NCBI GenBank assembly: GCA_016744875.1
Contig: JADGDL010000004.1
Span: 29,946 to 93,945 of the forward strand
Origin: Sulfurovum sp.
GTDB taxonomy: Bacteria > Campylobacterota > Campylobacteria > Campylobacterales > Sulfurovaceae
Length of the DNA: 64,000 nt
Direction of reading: 5' to 3'
This document shows positions 1 to 8,222 of this stretch, in pieces. A program made the translations under genes and the position numbers. The notes under the pieces are model-generated. The model did not search any database, was not told the DNA's origin, and saw only the letters and a program-made list of their open reading frames with translations. Each line of letters begins with the position of its first letter. The stretch's first letter is position 1.

Positions 1-1
1 A

Positions 2-334
2 AATAAAACAATGGTTTCGGAAGAATTGATTTGTGCGATTAATACGATTATAGATGGAAACACATATTTGAATGAAGCATATTTAGATACGCTTCCTTAT
101 GGTACACCATTTGCCAAGACAGCCAAAAGTTCCATTGAATCCTTATCTAAACGGGAGTTTGAAGTGTATTCACTTATTGCTGAGGGTATGAAGTCTAAAG
201 AAATTGCAGAACAACTTGGATTAAGTCAAAAAACTATATCTACCTATCTTACACGTATTCTAGAAAAATTATCACTCTCAAATACAACCCAACTCATACA
301 TTTTGCTTTACAAAACTCTTTAGGTAAATCATAA
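2..334 (+). CDS. NarL/FixJ-type response regulator, C-terminal part (5' end outside window)
   Basis: The reading frame is open to the window edge, so the ATG at 11 is probably internal. The residues before and after it fit the end of a receiver domain (the helix after the conserved Lys: NK-T-MVSEELICAINTI). A LuxR-type DNA-binding domain follows: LSKREFEVYSLIAEGMKSKE and IAEQLGLSQKTISTYLTRIL, the usual four-helix HTH with the recognition helix at SQKTISTYL. It should bind DNA when its receiver domain is phosphorylated. The partner kinase is not visible. The protein ends shortly after the HTH, as is normal for the family. Target genes cannot be inferred. Confidence 0.85.
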   Translation, partial: NKTMVSEELICAINTIIDGNTYLNEAYLDTLPYGTPFAKTAKSSIESLSKREFEVYSLIAEGMKSKEIAEQLGLSQKTISTYLTRILEKLSLSNTTQLIHFALQNSLGKS

Positions 335-416
335 ATCTCTCTTAAAGGTTGCTATCTCAACCAGGTTAGTAATTATAAGAGTAATCTTATATACAAGCTA
401 AGTATTATAATGGGAA

Positions 417-1274
417 TTATTTCTTAAACACATTCCCTAGCATTCCTTTAATAGCCCCTTGTAAGTCAGCAGGGTAGATGACAAACTTGGAGTTGTCACT
501 TTTAGAGATTTGTTCTAATGAATTGATATATCGGTCTCCTAGTAAGAACATGGCTGGTAACTCTTTATCTTGGATGTTGTCACTTATCATCCTAATGGCT
601 TCTGCAGAGGCAGTGGCTAAGGCAATCTGTGCTTTGGCTTCACGCTCTGCGGCTGCCAGTTTACCATCGGCTTCCAGGATGGCAGCATTTTTGTTACCTT
701 CAGCAGTGGTTTCAATGGCTCTTCTTTCTCTTTCTGCAGCAGCTTGCCTTTCCATTGATGCCTGCATAGAAGAACTTGGATTTATATCTTGAATCTCTAC
801 AGACTTGACAGTTACACCCCAGTCAGCCACATCATCAATGATGGAGTCTTTGAGTTTTGTTTTGATGTGTTCACGGTTAGAGAGTGCTTCATCGAGACTC
901 ATTTCTCCTAAGATGGAACGTAGTGTGGTCATAACCAATTGTTTGATAGCCATTTTATAATCTTCTATACCATAGATAGCATCTCTGGGATTAGTGACAC
1001 GGGCAAAAGTGACTGCGTTGGTATGAATCACTGCATTATCTCTGGTGATGACCTCTTGTTCAGGAATATCCAGGATGAGGTCTCGGGTAGAGACTTTTTG
1101 ACGAACTGCCTCTAAGTAAGGAATGATGAGGTTCAGTCCCGGTTTAAGTGTTCTGGTGAATTTACCCAGTCTCTCCACTACCCACTCTTCACCCTGAGGA
1201 ACGATGTTGATCCCTTTATAAAGTGTAACGATAATAGCAATGACGAGTATGACAACAATATTTAACATTTCCAT
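417..1274 (-). CDS. SPFH/stomatin-like membrane protein (QmcA type)
   Basis: 285 residues: one N-terminal membrane segment (about residues 4-20), an SPFH/band-7 domain (about 22-190, including VERLGKFTRTLKPGLNLIIP) and an Ala/Glu-rich helical region (about 175-235, RQAAAERERRAIETTAEGNK) that drives oligomerisation in this family. Stomatin-like proteins form large rings in the inner membrane and act as scaffolds for membrane proteases and transporters. The upstream neighbour, 15 bp away on the same strand, is an NfeD protein, which is the standard partner (compare QmcA-YbbK in E. coli), so the two are almost certainly co-transcribed. The precise client is unknown. Confidence 0.92.
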   Translation of the reverse strand: MEMLNIVVILVIAIIVTLYKGINIVPQGEEWVVERLGKFTRTLKPGLNLIIPYLEAVRQKVSTRDLILDIPEQEVITRDNAVIHTNAVTFARVTNPRDAIYGIEDYKMAIKQLVMTTLRSILGEMSLDEALSNREHIKTKLKDSIIDDVADWGVTVKSVEIQDINPSSSMQASMERQAAAERERRAIETTAEGNKNAAILEADGKLAAAEREAKAQIALATASAEAIRMISDNIQDKELPAMFLLGDRYINSLEQISKSDNSKFVIYPADLQGAIKGMLGNVFKK

Positions 1275-1289
1275 TTTTTTCTCCTTGGG

Positions 1290-1751
1290 TTAGTTTGCAG
1301 TTAACGGTTCAACTTCTATGAGCTGACCATTGACCTGTACTATCTTAACACGTGTATCTATCTCTATATCTATTTTAGATGTGGCATGCCATGAGGTATT
1401 ACCCAATACCGGTGTATCAAATTTGACTTTACCTCTACTGTATGGATGTATATCTTCTAGTACCGTACCTAAAGTGTCCAGCCTATAATTTGACTGACCA
1501 CTTTCAGTAATGGGATCTTCTCTAAACCATTTAAACCATGCTGCGATAGCAAGCAGGGAGAGGACCATCCAAATACTAAGTTCTACTGTAAATGAAGTGC
1601 CCATTTGTACATCTATAATACCTACAACGATAGCAGCCAAACCAAGCCCTAACATAAAAAAGGTACCAATGCTCATTTCAACAATTAAAAGTATGACACC
1701 CAGTACGATCCAATGCCACCATAAAACAGTTTCATTTAAAAATGCGATCAT
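1290..1751 (-). CDS. NfeD-like membrane protein
   Basis: 153 residues. Hydrophobic segments cover roughly residues 10-75 (three to four helices, including WIVLGVILLIVEMSIGTFFM). A soluble beta-rich C-terminus from about 90 (GTVLEDIHPYSRGKVKFDT) matches the OB-fold of NfeD proteins. This is the short NfeD1b type without a ClpP-like protease domain. It is the first gene of a two-gene minus-strand operon with the SPFH gene. NfeD proteins bind and modulate their stomatin partners. No promoter was resolved between this gene and ilvC on the minus strand. Confidence 0.88.
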   Translation of the reverse strand: MIAFLNETVLWWHWIVLGVILLIVEMSIGTFFMLGLGLAAIVVGIIDVQMGTSFTVELSIWMVLSLLAIAAWFKWFREDPITESGQSNYRLDTLGTVLEDIHPYSRGKVKFDTPVLGNTSWHATSKIDIEIDTRVKIVQVNGQLIEVEPLTAN

Positions 1752-1834
1752 TAATACTCCTTAATCTAATCTAAAACTATTATATCATAAAAGAATAACA
1801 GGTATAAAAGTCACGTTAATAAGTATTATTTGGG

Positions 1835-1840
1835 TATAAT
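1835..1840 (+). promoter_or_regulatory. Predicted -10 box for ilvC
   Basis: TATAAT preceded by TTTGGG, about 33 bp upstream of the ilvC ATG. It has the extended -10 form with a T-rich upstream stretch that is usual for sigma-70 promoters in Campylobacterota. No good -35 box is seen, as expected for this group. Confidence 0.65.
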
Positions 1841-1872
1841 CGCGAAAATTTTCAACACACGAAGGATAATAC

Positions 1873-2898
1873 ATGTCAACTTTAAATGTATATTATGACA
1901 AAGATTGTGATATCAATATCATCAAATCTAAAACAGTAGCAATGATCGGTTTCGGTTCACAAGGGCACGCACACGCAGAAAACCTTAGAGATTCAGGTGT
2001 TGAAGTGGTTATCGGTCTTAGAAAAGACGGTTCATCTTGGGATAAAGCAGTTGCTAAAGGTTTTGAAGTACTTACAGTTGCAGAAGCTTCTGCTAAAGCT
2101 GATGTGATTATGATCCTTCTTCCAGATGAAAATCAAAAAGAGATCTACGAAGAGCAAATTGAGCCAAACCTAAAGTCTGGTGCTACTATTGCATTTGGAC
2201 ACGGGTTTAACATTCATTATGGAAGAGTTGCACCAAGAGCAGATATCAACGTTACAATGATCGCACCAAAAGCACCAGGACACACAGTTCGTTCTGAGTT
2301 TGTAAGAGGTGGTGGTATACCAGATCTTATCGCTGTTGGTCAAAATCCATCAGGAACAACGAAAGAGCTTGCGCTTTCTTATGCATCAGCTATCGGTGGT
2401 GGTAGAACTGCGATCATCGAAACAACTTTCAAAGATGAAACTGAAACAGACCTTTTTGGTGAGCAAGCAGTACTTTGTGGTGGAGCTGCTTCACTTGTAC
2501 AAGCTGGTTTTGAAACATTAACTGAAGCTGGTTATGCTCCAGAGCTTGCATACTTTGAATGTCTTCATGAGCTTAAGCTTATCGTTGACCTTATGTTCGA
2601 AGGTGGGATTGCTGACATGAGATACTCTATCTCTAATACAGCTGAGTACGGAGATTATGTTTCTGGTAAAAGAGTAATCAACGCTGAGTCAAAACAAGCG
2701 ATGAAAGACATCTTAACAGAAATTCAAGATGGTAGATTTGCTAAAGACTTTATCCTTGAAGGTCAATCAGGTTACCCTCGTATGAACGCTGAACGTGCAA
2801 ATGACAAAGAAAAACTTATCACTAAAACTGGTAACTCTCTTCGTGAAATGATGCCTTGGATCTCTGCAGGTAAAATCGTAGACCAAGATACTAACTAA
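1873..2898 (+). CDS. ilvC: Ketol-acid reductoisomerase, class I
   Basis: 341 residues, the normal length for a class I enzyme. It converts acetolactate or acetohydroxybutyrate to the dihydroxy acid in branched-chain amino acid synthesis, in the cytoplasm, with NAD(P)H and Mg2+. The Rossmann motif is GFGSQGHAHAENLRDSG (about residues 27-43). The cofactor loop GLRKDGSSW follows, and the catalytic acidic residues lie in DLFGEQAVLCGG and in FECLHELKLIVDLMFEGG. The start has an AAGGA site just upstream. It appears monocistronic: a strong palindrome whose arm overlaps the stop codon follows. No other ilv gene is in the window. Confidence 0.97.
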   Translation: MSTLNVYYDKDCDINIIKSKTVAMIGFGSQGHAHAENLRDSGVEVVIGLRKDGSSWDKAVAKGFEVLTVAEASAKADVIMILLPDENQKEIYEEQIEPNLKSGATIAFGHGFNIHYGRVAPRADINVTMIAPKAPGHTVRSEFVRGGGIPDLIAVGQNPSGTTKELALSYASAIGGGRTAIIETTFKDETETDLFGEQAVLCGGAASLVQAGFETLTEAGYAPELAYFECLHELKLIVDLMFEGGIADMRYSISNTAEYGDYVSGKRVINAESKQAMKDILTEIQDGRFAKDFILEGQSGYPRMNAERANDKEKLITKTGNSLREMMPWISAGKIVDQDTN

Positions 2899-3016
2899 TA
2901 TTTTTAGTTATTTCATAGCATCTTTGGAGGATGTGTTCGGTCAGCTACTACTCGTAGCCTCCCTCTCACAAACCTCCAAATCTACTACAAACTAACTAAA
3001 AATATTTAGTTAGTAT
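2888..3016. repeat. Nested palindromic element downstream of ilvC
   Basis: The left arm (2888-2910) overlaps the ilvC stop codon. It is the reverse complement of 2993-3016 apart from one inserted base. Inside lie TTTGGAGG (2923-2930) against CCTCCAAA (2973-2980) and a central GCTAC-TACTC-GTAGC hairpin. The right arm by itself also folds: ACTAACTAAA-AATA-TTTAGTTAGT (2991-3014), followed by a T-rich stretch, so it can act as the ilvC terminator. The whole 129 bp could form a cruciform or a long structured RNA. Confidence 0.75.
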
Positions 3017-3118
3017 TATTGTTTCTATTCTTCATTTTTCTCTTTAATTTTTGCATTCTACTTTCTAATTTCCAATTCACTCGCTATAATATTTTAAATT
3101 TAAAACTTAGTGAGATAC

Positions 3119-4219
3119 ATGGCAGTCAAATCTACAAAAAGAAAATCTACAACAAGAACAAAAAAGAAACCGACTGTTAAGAAAACCACTACTAAACGTA
3201 GAACGCGTAAAAGAAAAAAGAAGAGTAATTTAAAGAAAAATGTCTTTGTCTTTTTTGGTGTCCTGTTTATTATTAGCTTGGTGGCATTTGGGTATTTTTT
3301 AGGTAATAACGATAATTCCTCTAAACATAAAACACTACAGAGTAAAACATCTGTAAACGAGCAATATAATACAAAAGAGCTTCTGCATGATCTTTCTAAA
3401 ATAAAGGTAATAGAGCCAAAGGTGATCAAAAAAGAGAAACCTGCCGTAAAATATGTAGAGATTAAAAAAGTAGAGAAAAAACCGCTCAAAGAAAAAGAAC
3501 ACAAACGGGTTGAGAAAAAGAAACAAAAACAAGAAACAAAAAAAGTTATTTTGACAGCAGGTAAAGGGAAACCACGCTTGGTTATAGTCATAGATGATGT
3601 CTCCAGTGCAGCGCAAATGAAACGTATACAAGGTACAGGACTTAAATTGACACCTTCTATTTTCCCACCATCAGAGCTCTCTATGACAAGTCATAAGTTA
3701 GCAGATCCTTTAGAACATTATATGATACATCTTCCTATGGAATCTGGAAATACACAGTTAAATACTCAATATAAGACATTACTTGTCAATAATTCTACGT
3801 ATACTATAGAACAAAGAATAAAAGAAATACGTAGACTTTTTCCTAATGCAAAATATGTAAATAATCATACAGGTTCTATATTTACTGATGATTATGAAGC
3901 TATGTATAAACTTTATAAAGCATTGGACAAACAAGGATTTGTTTTTATAGATTCGCGGACTGTTAGCTCAACAAAAGTATCTAAAGTTGCACGTGAATTT
4001 GACCATATGTATATTTCAAGAGATATCTTTATAGATAATGAACATAACATTCCATATATACATAAGAAATTAAAAGAGGCAGTGGCTATTGCAAAGAAAA
4101 AAGGATATGCTATTGCCATAGGCCATCCACATAAAATAACCATGGAAGCATTATATCAAGCTAAAGCGATCTTAGATGATGTAGAGGTTGTGTATATCGA
4201 TGATATATTTAAAAAGTAA
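3119..4219 (+). CDS. Divergent polysaccharide deacetylase family protein (YibQ-like)
   Basis: The ATG at 3119 is preferred to the in-frame GTG at 3110 because a TAGTGAG site lies just before it. The first 35 residues are extremely Lys/Arg-rich and are followed by one membrane helix (about residues 40-60) and a Lys/Glu-rich linker to about 145. The rest is the divergent polysaccharide deacetylase domain (PF04748): VIVIDDVSSA at its start, the HLPMES and NNHTGS motifs, and the late IAIGHPH. The protein should be anchored in the inner membrane with its domain in the periplasm. Family members are linked to envelope or peptidoglycan maintenance, but their activity is poorly known. The SLC13 transporter gene starts 9 bp after the stop. 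Confidence 0.85.
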   Translation: MAVKSTKRKSTTRTKKKPTVKKTTTKRRTRKRKKKSNLKKNVFVFFGVLFIISLVAFGYFLGNNDNSSKHKTLQSKTSVNEQYNTKELLHDLSKIKVIEPKVIKKEKPAVKYVEIKKVEKKPLKEKEHKRVEKKKQKQETKKVILTAGKGKPRLVIVIDDVSSAAQMKRIQGTGLKLTPSIFPPSELSMTSHKLADPLEHYMIHLPMESGNTQLNTQYKTLLVNNSTYTIEQRIKEIRRLFPNAKYVNNHTGSIFTDDYEAMYKLYKALDKQGFVFIDSRTVSSTKVSKVAREFDHMYISRDIFIDNEHNIPYIHKKLKEAVAIAKKKGYAIAIGHPHKITMEALYQAKAILDDVEVVYIDDIFKK

Positions 4220-4228
4220 GGAGAATTT

Positions 4229-5563
4229 GTGAGAGGTATTTCGATAGCGATACTAGTAGGTAGTCTTCTTTTTGGGCTATCTACTACCTTTTTTTCACTA
4301 GAACATGCAATGCTCATAGGTCTTGTAGCTTTTTTAGTGACCTTATGGACCAATGAAGCCTTGCCTTTAGGGGTGGTTTCGATGCTCCCGATCATTCTTT
4401 TCCCTGTATTTGGTATACTCGATACACAAGCAGTAACAGCGAATTACTCTAAATCAATTATCTTTCTTTTTTTAGGTGGATTTATGCTCGCCATTGCCAT
4501 GGAAAAGATAGGTCTTCATAAGTATTTTTCTGCAAAATTGCTTAGCTTTTTTCCTAAAACAGTCAGAGGAATTGTGTATGCTCTAGCGATCACATCTGCA
4601 CTATTGAGTGCTGTACTTATGAATACAACTGTCACGCTGATGCTCATGCCTGTAGCACTTTTTTTAAGTGAAAATATTAAGTTGAAAATACGTTTTTTGC
4701 TTGCAACAGCCTATGGTGCCAGTGTAGGGGGGATACTTACTCCTATAGGAACAGCACCAAACCTCATATTACTGGGCTTTTTAGAAGAACATAATTTACC
4801 TAGTCTGGTATTTGCTGAATGGATGTTACTGATGTTGCCGGTGGTGGCTTTGATGTTACTCATTATCCCCTGGGTACTCTCCTTGGGTGTGAAAGATGAG
4901 TGTGTGAAAGATGTGAGTCATGCGGTACCCCAACTTACTTCACCGCAGAAACGTCTTTATGGTATTATCATCATTCTTGCATCGATATTGGTAGCCAATA
5001 CATTTATGAAACAAGTTTTTGCTGTGGCATTGGATGAAAAACTTGTTTTACTTGGTTTTGGTCTTTTAATGTTTATGCCAAAGGTAGGTTTTTTAGTATG
5101 GGAAGATACACGTGCTATGCCCTATGAGATCATTTTTCTTTTTGGAGCAGGGTTTAGCATTGCTGCAGCATTTTCAAGCACAGGACTTGCTGCTGATATC
5201 GCTACCAAACTCTCTTTCATCTCAACGTTACCACTCTTTTGGATGTTGGTCTCAGTAGCGCTTTTTGTTACTTTCTCAACAGAAGTGACGAGCAATACAG
5301 CACTCACTTCCATAGCCATACCTATCTTTTATGAGTTTGCGAAGATGATGCCTGGGAATGAGGGAACAATGCTTCTTATGACTGCCACTGTAGCAGCAAG
5401 TTTTGCGTTTATGTTGCCTATTGCCACACCGCCAAATGCAATCGTCATGAGTTCACGGATCATAAGTATTAAGCAGATGGCTACTATGGGCCTCAAACTA
5501 AACTTTATCGGTATTGCTGTACTCTCTTTAGTAGCTTATTTTGTATGGCGTCTATTTTTATAA
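4229..5563 (+). CDS. SLC13/DASS-family anion:Na+ symporter
   Basis: 444 residues, strongly hydrophobic, with about 11 membrane helices. It has the two signature hairpin motifs of the DASS family, each followed by its helix: NTTVTLMLMPVAL with GTAPNLI in the first half, and TSNTALTSIAIPI with TPPNAIV in the second. These proteins import dicarboxylates, sulfate or phosphate with sodium. The substrate cannot be told from the motifs alone. GTG start with AAGGAGA 5 bp upstream. It probably shares a transcript with the deacetylase gene in front. A hairpin follows the stop. Confidence 0.88.
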   Translation: MRGISIAILVGSLLFGLSTTFFSLEHAMLIGLVAFLVTLWTNEALPLGVVSMLPIILFPVFGILDTQAVTANYSKSIIFLFLGGFMLAIAMEKIGLHKYFSAKLLSFFPKTVRGIVYALAITSALLSAVLMNTTVTLMLMPVALFLSENIKLKIRFLLATAYGASVGGILTPIGTAPNLILLGFLEEHNLPSLVFAEWMLLMLPVVALMLLIIPWVLSLGVKDECVKDVSHAVPQLTSPQKRLYGIIIILASILVANTFMKQVFAVALDEKLVLLGFGLLMFMPKVGFLVWEDTRAMPYEIIFLFGAGFSIAAAFSSTGLAADIATKLSFISTLPLFWMLVSVALFVTFSTEVTSNTALTSIAIPIFYEFAKMMPGNEGTMLLMTATVAASFAFMLPIATPPNAIVMSSRIISIKQMATMGLKLNFIGIAVLSLVAYFVWRLFL

Positions 5564-5574
5564 AATTTGATCTT

Positions 5575-5601
5575 AAAAGTATGTCAATATGACACACTTT
5601 T
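5575..5601 (+). terminator. Possible terminator after the SLC13 transporter
   Basis: AAAAGTATGTCA (5575-5586) pairs with TGACACACTTTT (5590-5601) with one mismatch around a 3-nt loop. It lies 12 bp after the stop codon. The stem is AT-rich and the following T-run is short, so its strength is uncertain. Confidence 0.5.
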
Positions 5602-5647
5602 ACGCTTTCATTGTCTTTTTAGTTACCATAAATAAAAAAGGTAAGAG

Positions 5648-6424
5648 ATGAGTCAGATGATCACAGAAAATATTACTGCCCTTGAAGCGATGAAGAAATA
5701 CCCTAAAGAACTTTTTTATAAAGGTGATCTAACACTTCTGGATCGTCCAAAGGTTTCCATCGTTGGAAGTCGTAATACTTCACTATACACACGTGACTTT
5801 ACCTATAGTTTAGCCCAGGCACTTTCTAAACGAGGGGTATGTGTGGTAAGTGGTGCAGCAATGGGAGTTGATGCTATAGCCCATTCAGGGGCTGGTGTGG
5901 ACAATACTATAGCTGTGGTAGCCAATGGTGTAGATATACGTTACCCCGCGATCAATAAAAGTCTCATAGAGGCCATAGAGAACAAAGGTTTGGTCTTAAG
6001 TCAGTTCAACGATAGATTTAGAGCAACGGGATGGAGTTTTGTTGTACGCAATGAACTTGTTGTTGCACTTGGTGATATACTTATAGTCACAGAGGCACAG
6101 TTAGACAGTGGTTCTATGCGTTCCGTAGAGTTTGCTTTAAAGATGGGGAAAAAGATCTTTGTACTGGCACATAGGATCAATGAAAGTTCCGGTACAAATA
6201 AGTTACTTCTTGAGGGTAAAGCTACACCTATCTATGATGTAGAAAGTTTTGCATCCAGGTTTGGTAATGTTGCAGGGACAGGTATCCAAAAAGATGATTT
6301 TTTTTATTTTTGTCAGCGCAGACCAACTTTTGATGAAAGTCTTGAAAAGTATGGAGACAGAGTGTATGAAGCAGAACTGGAAGGTATCATTACGATACAA
6401 AATGGTATCGTAAGATTGCGTTAA
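5648..6424 (+). CDS. dprA: DNA-processing protein DprA/Smf
   Basis: 258 residues, the short form typical of Campylobacterota: a Rossmann-like DprA domain without the N-terminal SAM and C-terminal winged-helix domains. The motifs are VSIVGSRNTSLYTRDFTYSL, CVVSGAAMGVDAIAHSGA (nucleotide-fold glycine loop), NGVDIRYP and the RNELVVALGDILIV stretch. DprA binds incoming single-stranded DNA and loads RecA during natural transformation, which suggests this organism can be competent. ATG with GGTAAGAG upstream. It converges on the next gene with only 4 bp between them. Confidence 0.93.
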   Translation: MSQMITENITALEAMKKYPKELFYKGDLTLLDRPKVSIVGSRNTSLYTRDFTYSLAQALSKRGVCVVSGAAMGVDAIAHSGAGVDNTIAVVANGVDIRYPAINKSLIEAIENKGLVLSQFNDRFRATGWSFVVRNELVVALGDILIVTEAQLDSGSMRSVEFALKMGKKIFVLAHRINESSGTNKLLLEGKATPIYDVESFASRFGNVAGTGIQKDDFFYFCQRRPTFDESLEKYGDRVYEAELEGIITIQNGIVRLR

Positions 6425-6428
6425 ATGT

Positions 6429-7256
6429 TTACTTTTTAGGAGTTCCCAATTGACTTTCAGCTACTTCAACTTTTGCCACTTCGTTTGCGATCTTTGCTAA
6501 TATTTCTGCTTTCAGGACTTCTAATTCTGCCATATACGATGAGATATTTGCAGTTGCTTTGGCTTTCATATCTTCGAGGTCTTTTTTGTTTTCTTCTGAG
6601 AAAGTAGGCATCATGCTGTTCATTGAAGAACGTGCGATCTCGATCATAGAGTTGGATCTGGCAACTTCTACATCAGCAACTGATTTTGCGATCTGTACCG
6701 CTGCGATATTTTTTGCAATACTTAGTGTTTCTTCTTCATGTTCGATATCTTTAGGTGCCTGCGTCTTAGATATCTCGACCCTTTGGGTTGCTTCAGTGAT
6801 ATTTTTACTTGCATTTGCTTTTGCGATCTCTACAGAAGTTACTGCCTCCATAATGGCAGTAAATGAGGCATCTTCTACTTTGAGTCTCTCTGCTTTTGAG
6901 GCATTCTTCATAGCATCAACTGCTTTGGTGATCTTAGCTATGGCTTTGGTTTTTGCGATCTCAACATCCGCAGTACTTTTTGCGATCTCCCCTAAAGCAT
7001 GTGTTTCCACGATCTGTGTTGAAACACTGTTCTGAGAGTCTTGGGTACTATTTTCTCTGGCACTGTCAACATTGGCTACCATTTTATCCAGAGCTTCTAA
7101 AGCATCTTTTCTAGCTTCTTCGACACTCTCTACAGCTTCTGTAATATAAGCGAGCATTGCCTCTTTTCTACTCTCTTCGTTTTGTGTGTCAACTTTTTGT
7201 ACTTCTGCGAAAAGAAGACTTGTTCCTAAAAATGTCAATAAAATAAGGTATTTCAT
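6429..7256 (-). CDS. Repeat-rich periplasmic coiled-coil protein, unknown function
   Basis: 275 residues. A signal peptide (MKYLILLTFLGTSLLFA) is followed by a low-complexity helical protein rich in Ala, Lys, Glu, Ile and Val. A degenerate unit of the form [VI]E[IV]A[KR]xxAxxxI recurs many times, for example VEIAKTKAIAKI, VEIAKANASKNI, VQIAKSVADVEVARS and VEVAESQ. Regular spacing of A and I/V points to a long helix or coiled coil. No cysteine, no enzyme motif and no membrane helix beyond the signal are visible. I do not recognise the family. It may be a structural envelope protein. It stands alone on the minus strand. Confidence 0.75.
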   Translation of the reverse strand: MKYLILLTFLGTSLLFAEVQKVDTQNEESRKEAMLAYITEAVESVEEARKDALEALDKMVANVDSARENSTQDSQNSVSTQIVETHALGEIAKSTADVEIAKTKAIAKITKAVDAMKNASKAERLKVEDASFTAIMEAVTSVEIAKANASKNITEATQRVEISKTQAPKDIEHEEETLSIAKNIAAVQIAKSVADVEVARSNSMIEIARSSMNSMMPTFSEENKKDLEDMKAKATANISSYMAELEVLKAEILAKIANEVAKVEVAESQLGTPKK

Positions 7257-7362
7257 GCTAATCCTTTATGTATGAATGGTAATTCAGATTATAGTTTAAT
7301 TTATCTAAAAGTCTATGTTGCAGGTAAATGTATTTTGAAAGTATAAGGTATGAAAAGAAAAT

Positions 7363-7385
7363 CACTCTCTTGAAAGAAGAGAGTG
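7363..7385 (-). terminator. Intrinsic terminator of the TlpA-like gene
   Basis: A perfect 9-bp stem, CACTCTCTT-GAAAG-AAGAGAGTG, 8 bp after the stop codon (reading the minus strand). On the minus strand it is followed by a T-rich run (positions 7361 down to about 7349). Confidence 0.75.
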
Positions 7386-7392
7386 GGGGTTG

Positions 7393-7923
7393 TTATTTAG
7401 TTTGTGAAAGTTCAGAGATCAGTTCTTCTAGTGACTCTTCCGGGATCATTCCCGCTTGTACAAACTGTACATCACCCTTGGTATCTAGCGCTACCATGAA
7501 AGGGATACTCCCTTTCCATTGTGCTCTTTGTGAAATGTAGTTCACTAATTCAGGTGCTTTTTCTTCCGCAACTGTAATATAATTCATACCTTTTTCTTTG
7601 ACAAAATCTTTGACCTGTGCATCTGTGTATCCTTGTACTTCAATGGCAACGATGGCAAGTTTGTCTTTATGTTTATTTTGTAGTTTGATAAGGTGCGGAA
7701 TAGATGCTAAACAAGGAGGACATTTGTGGCCAAAAAACTCTAAAAATATGACCTTCCCCTCTAAGCCTTCTATATTTAGCCCGTTTTGGGTACCTGTAAC
7801 CTTGTAGGTTTTCCCTGTGACATCTATCATAGACATCTCTGTCAATACGTTTTCATCTTCAGCTGCTTGTGTCATTGTAAAGAATGAAGTAAAGAGAAGT
7901 GCTGCTATAAGTAATTTTTTCAT
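7393..7923 (-). CDS. TlpA-like periplasmic thioredoxin-fold protein
   Basis: 176 residues. A signal peptide (MKKLLIAALLFTSFFTMTQA) is followed by a thioredoxin-like domain with the active site GHKCPPCLASIP (CPPC) and a cis-Pro region near SIPFMVALDTKG. A CPPC motif in an exported TlpA/ResA-like protein usually means a thiol-disulfide reductase, for example in cytochrome c maturation or oxidative protection. No cytochrome genes are nearby, so the client is unknown. An upstream -10 box is visible on the minus strand and an intrinsic terminator follows. Confidence 0.88.
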   Translation of the reverse strand: MKKLLIAALLFTSFFTMTQAAEDENVLTEMSMIDVTGKTYKVTGTQNGLNIEGLEGKVIFLEFFGHKCPPCLASIPHLIKLQNKHKDKLAIVAIEVQGYTDAQVKDFVKEKGMNYITVAEEKAPELVNYISQRAQWKGSIPFMVALDTKGDVQFVQAGMIPEESLEELISELSQTK

Positions 7924-7955
7924 AAAATGGACCTTTATATATATTTCTAGTAGTG

Positions 7956-7961
7956 ATTATA
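7956..7961 (-). promoter_or_regulatory. Predicted -10 box for the TlpA-like gene
   Basis: On the minus strand this reads GTATAAT, 33-38 bp from the start codon, in the group-typical extended -10 form. Confidence 0.55.
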
Positions 7962-8036
7962 CACCATGAAGATGTAAAAATCGTGTAATTACTTGAATTA
8001 GGGGGAAGTTTTCTTTTAAAGAGTGAATTTTTCTCA

Positions 8037-8137
8037 AAGAGCATTTTGAGGACTAGAAAGGGAAAATGTTTTAAAGGAGACCTAAAATATTTTTTAAAAA
8101 GGGAGGGGGAATATTTTAGGAGTCCCCAAATGCTCTT
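8037..8137. other. Long imperfect hairpin between divergent promoters
   Basis: The outer arms, 8037-8054 and 8121-8137, pair over about 16 bp with one bulge and one A.C mismatch (G.U in minus-strand RNA). The inner arms, CCTAAAATATT (8081-8091) and AATATTTTAGG (8110-8120), are perfect and abut the right outer arm. The remaining 26 nt on the left and an A/G-rich loop are unpaired. It lies between the -10 boxes of the TlpA-like and NagZ-like genes and has no convincing ORF. It could be a structured RNA, a small dispersed element or an operator region. Confidence 0.5.
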
Positions 8138-8184
8138 GTGAAATTATTATAAGTATATAAGGTTAACTGAATACTAATAGAGGG

Positions 8185-8190
8185 TATAAT
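8185..8190 (+). promoter_or_regulatory. Predicted -10 box for the NagZ-like gene
   Basis: GGGTATAAT, 33 bp upstream of the GTG start, in the extended -10 form seen before ilvC. Confidence 0.6.
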
Positions 8191-8222
8191 TGAATTTCGA
8201 ATTATGAATCAAGGATTAGAGT

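Noticed and set aside
11..334. A complete small LuxR-type regulator starting at the ATG at 11
   Set aside because: The frame is open to the window edge, the upstream codons continue a receiver-domain sequence and there is no ribosome site. It is treated as a truncated response regulator.
478..792. Open frame on the plus strand opposite the SPFH gene
   Set aside because: Its amino acids mirror the Ala-rich helix of the minus-strand gene; there is no ribosome site or family match.
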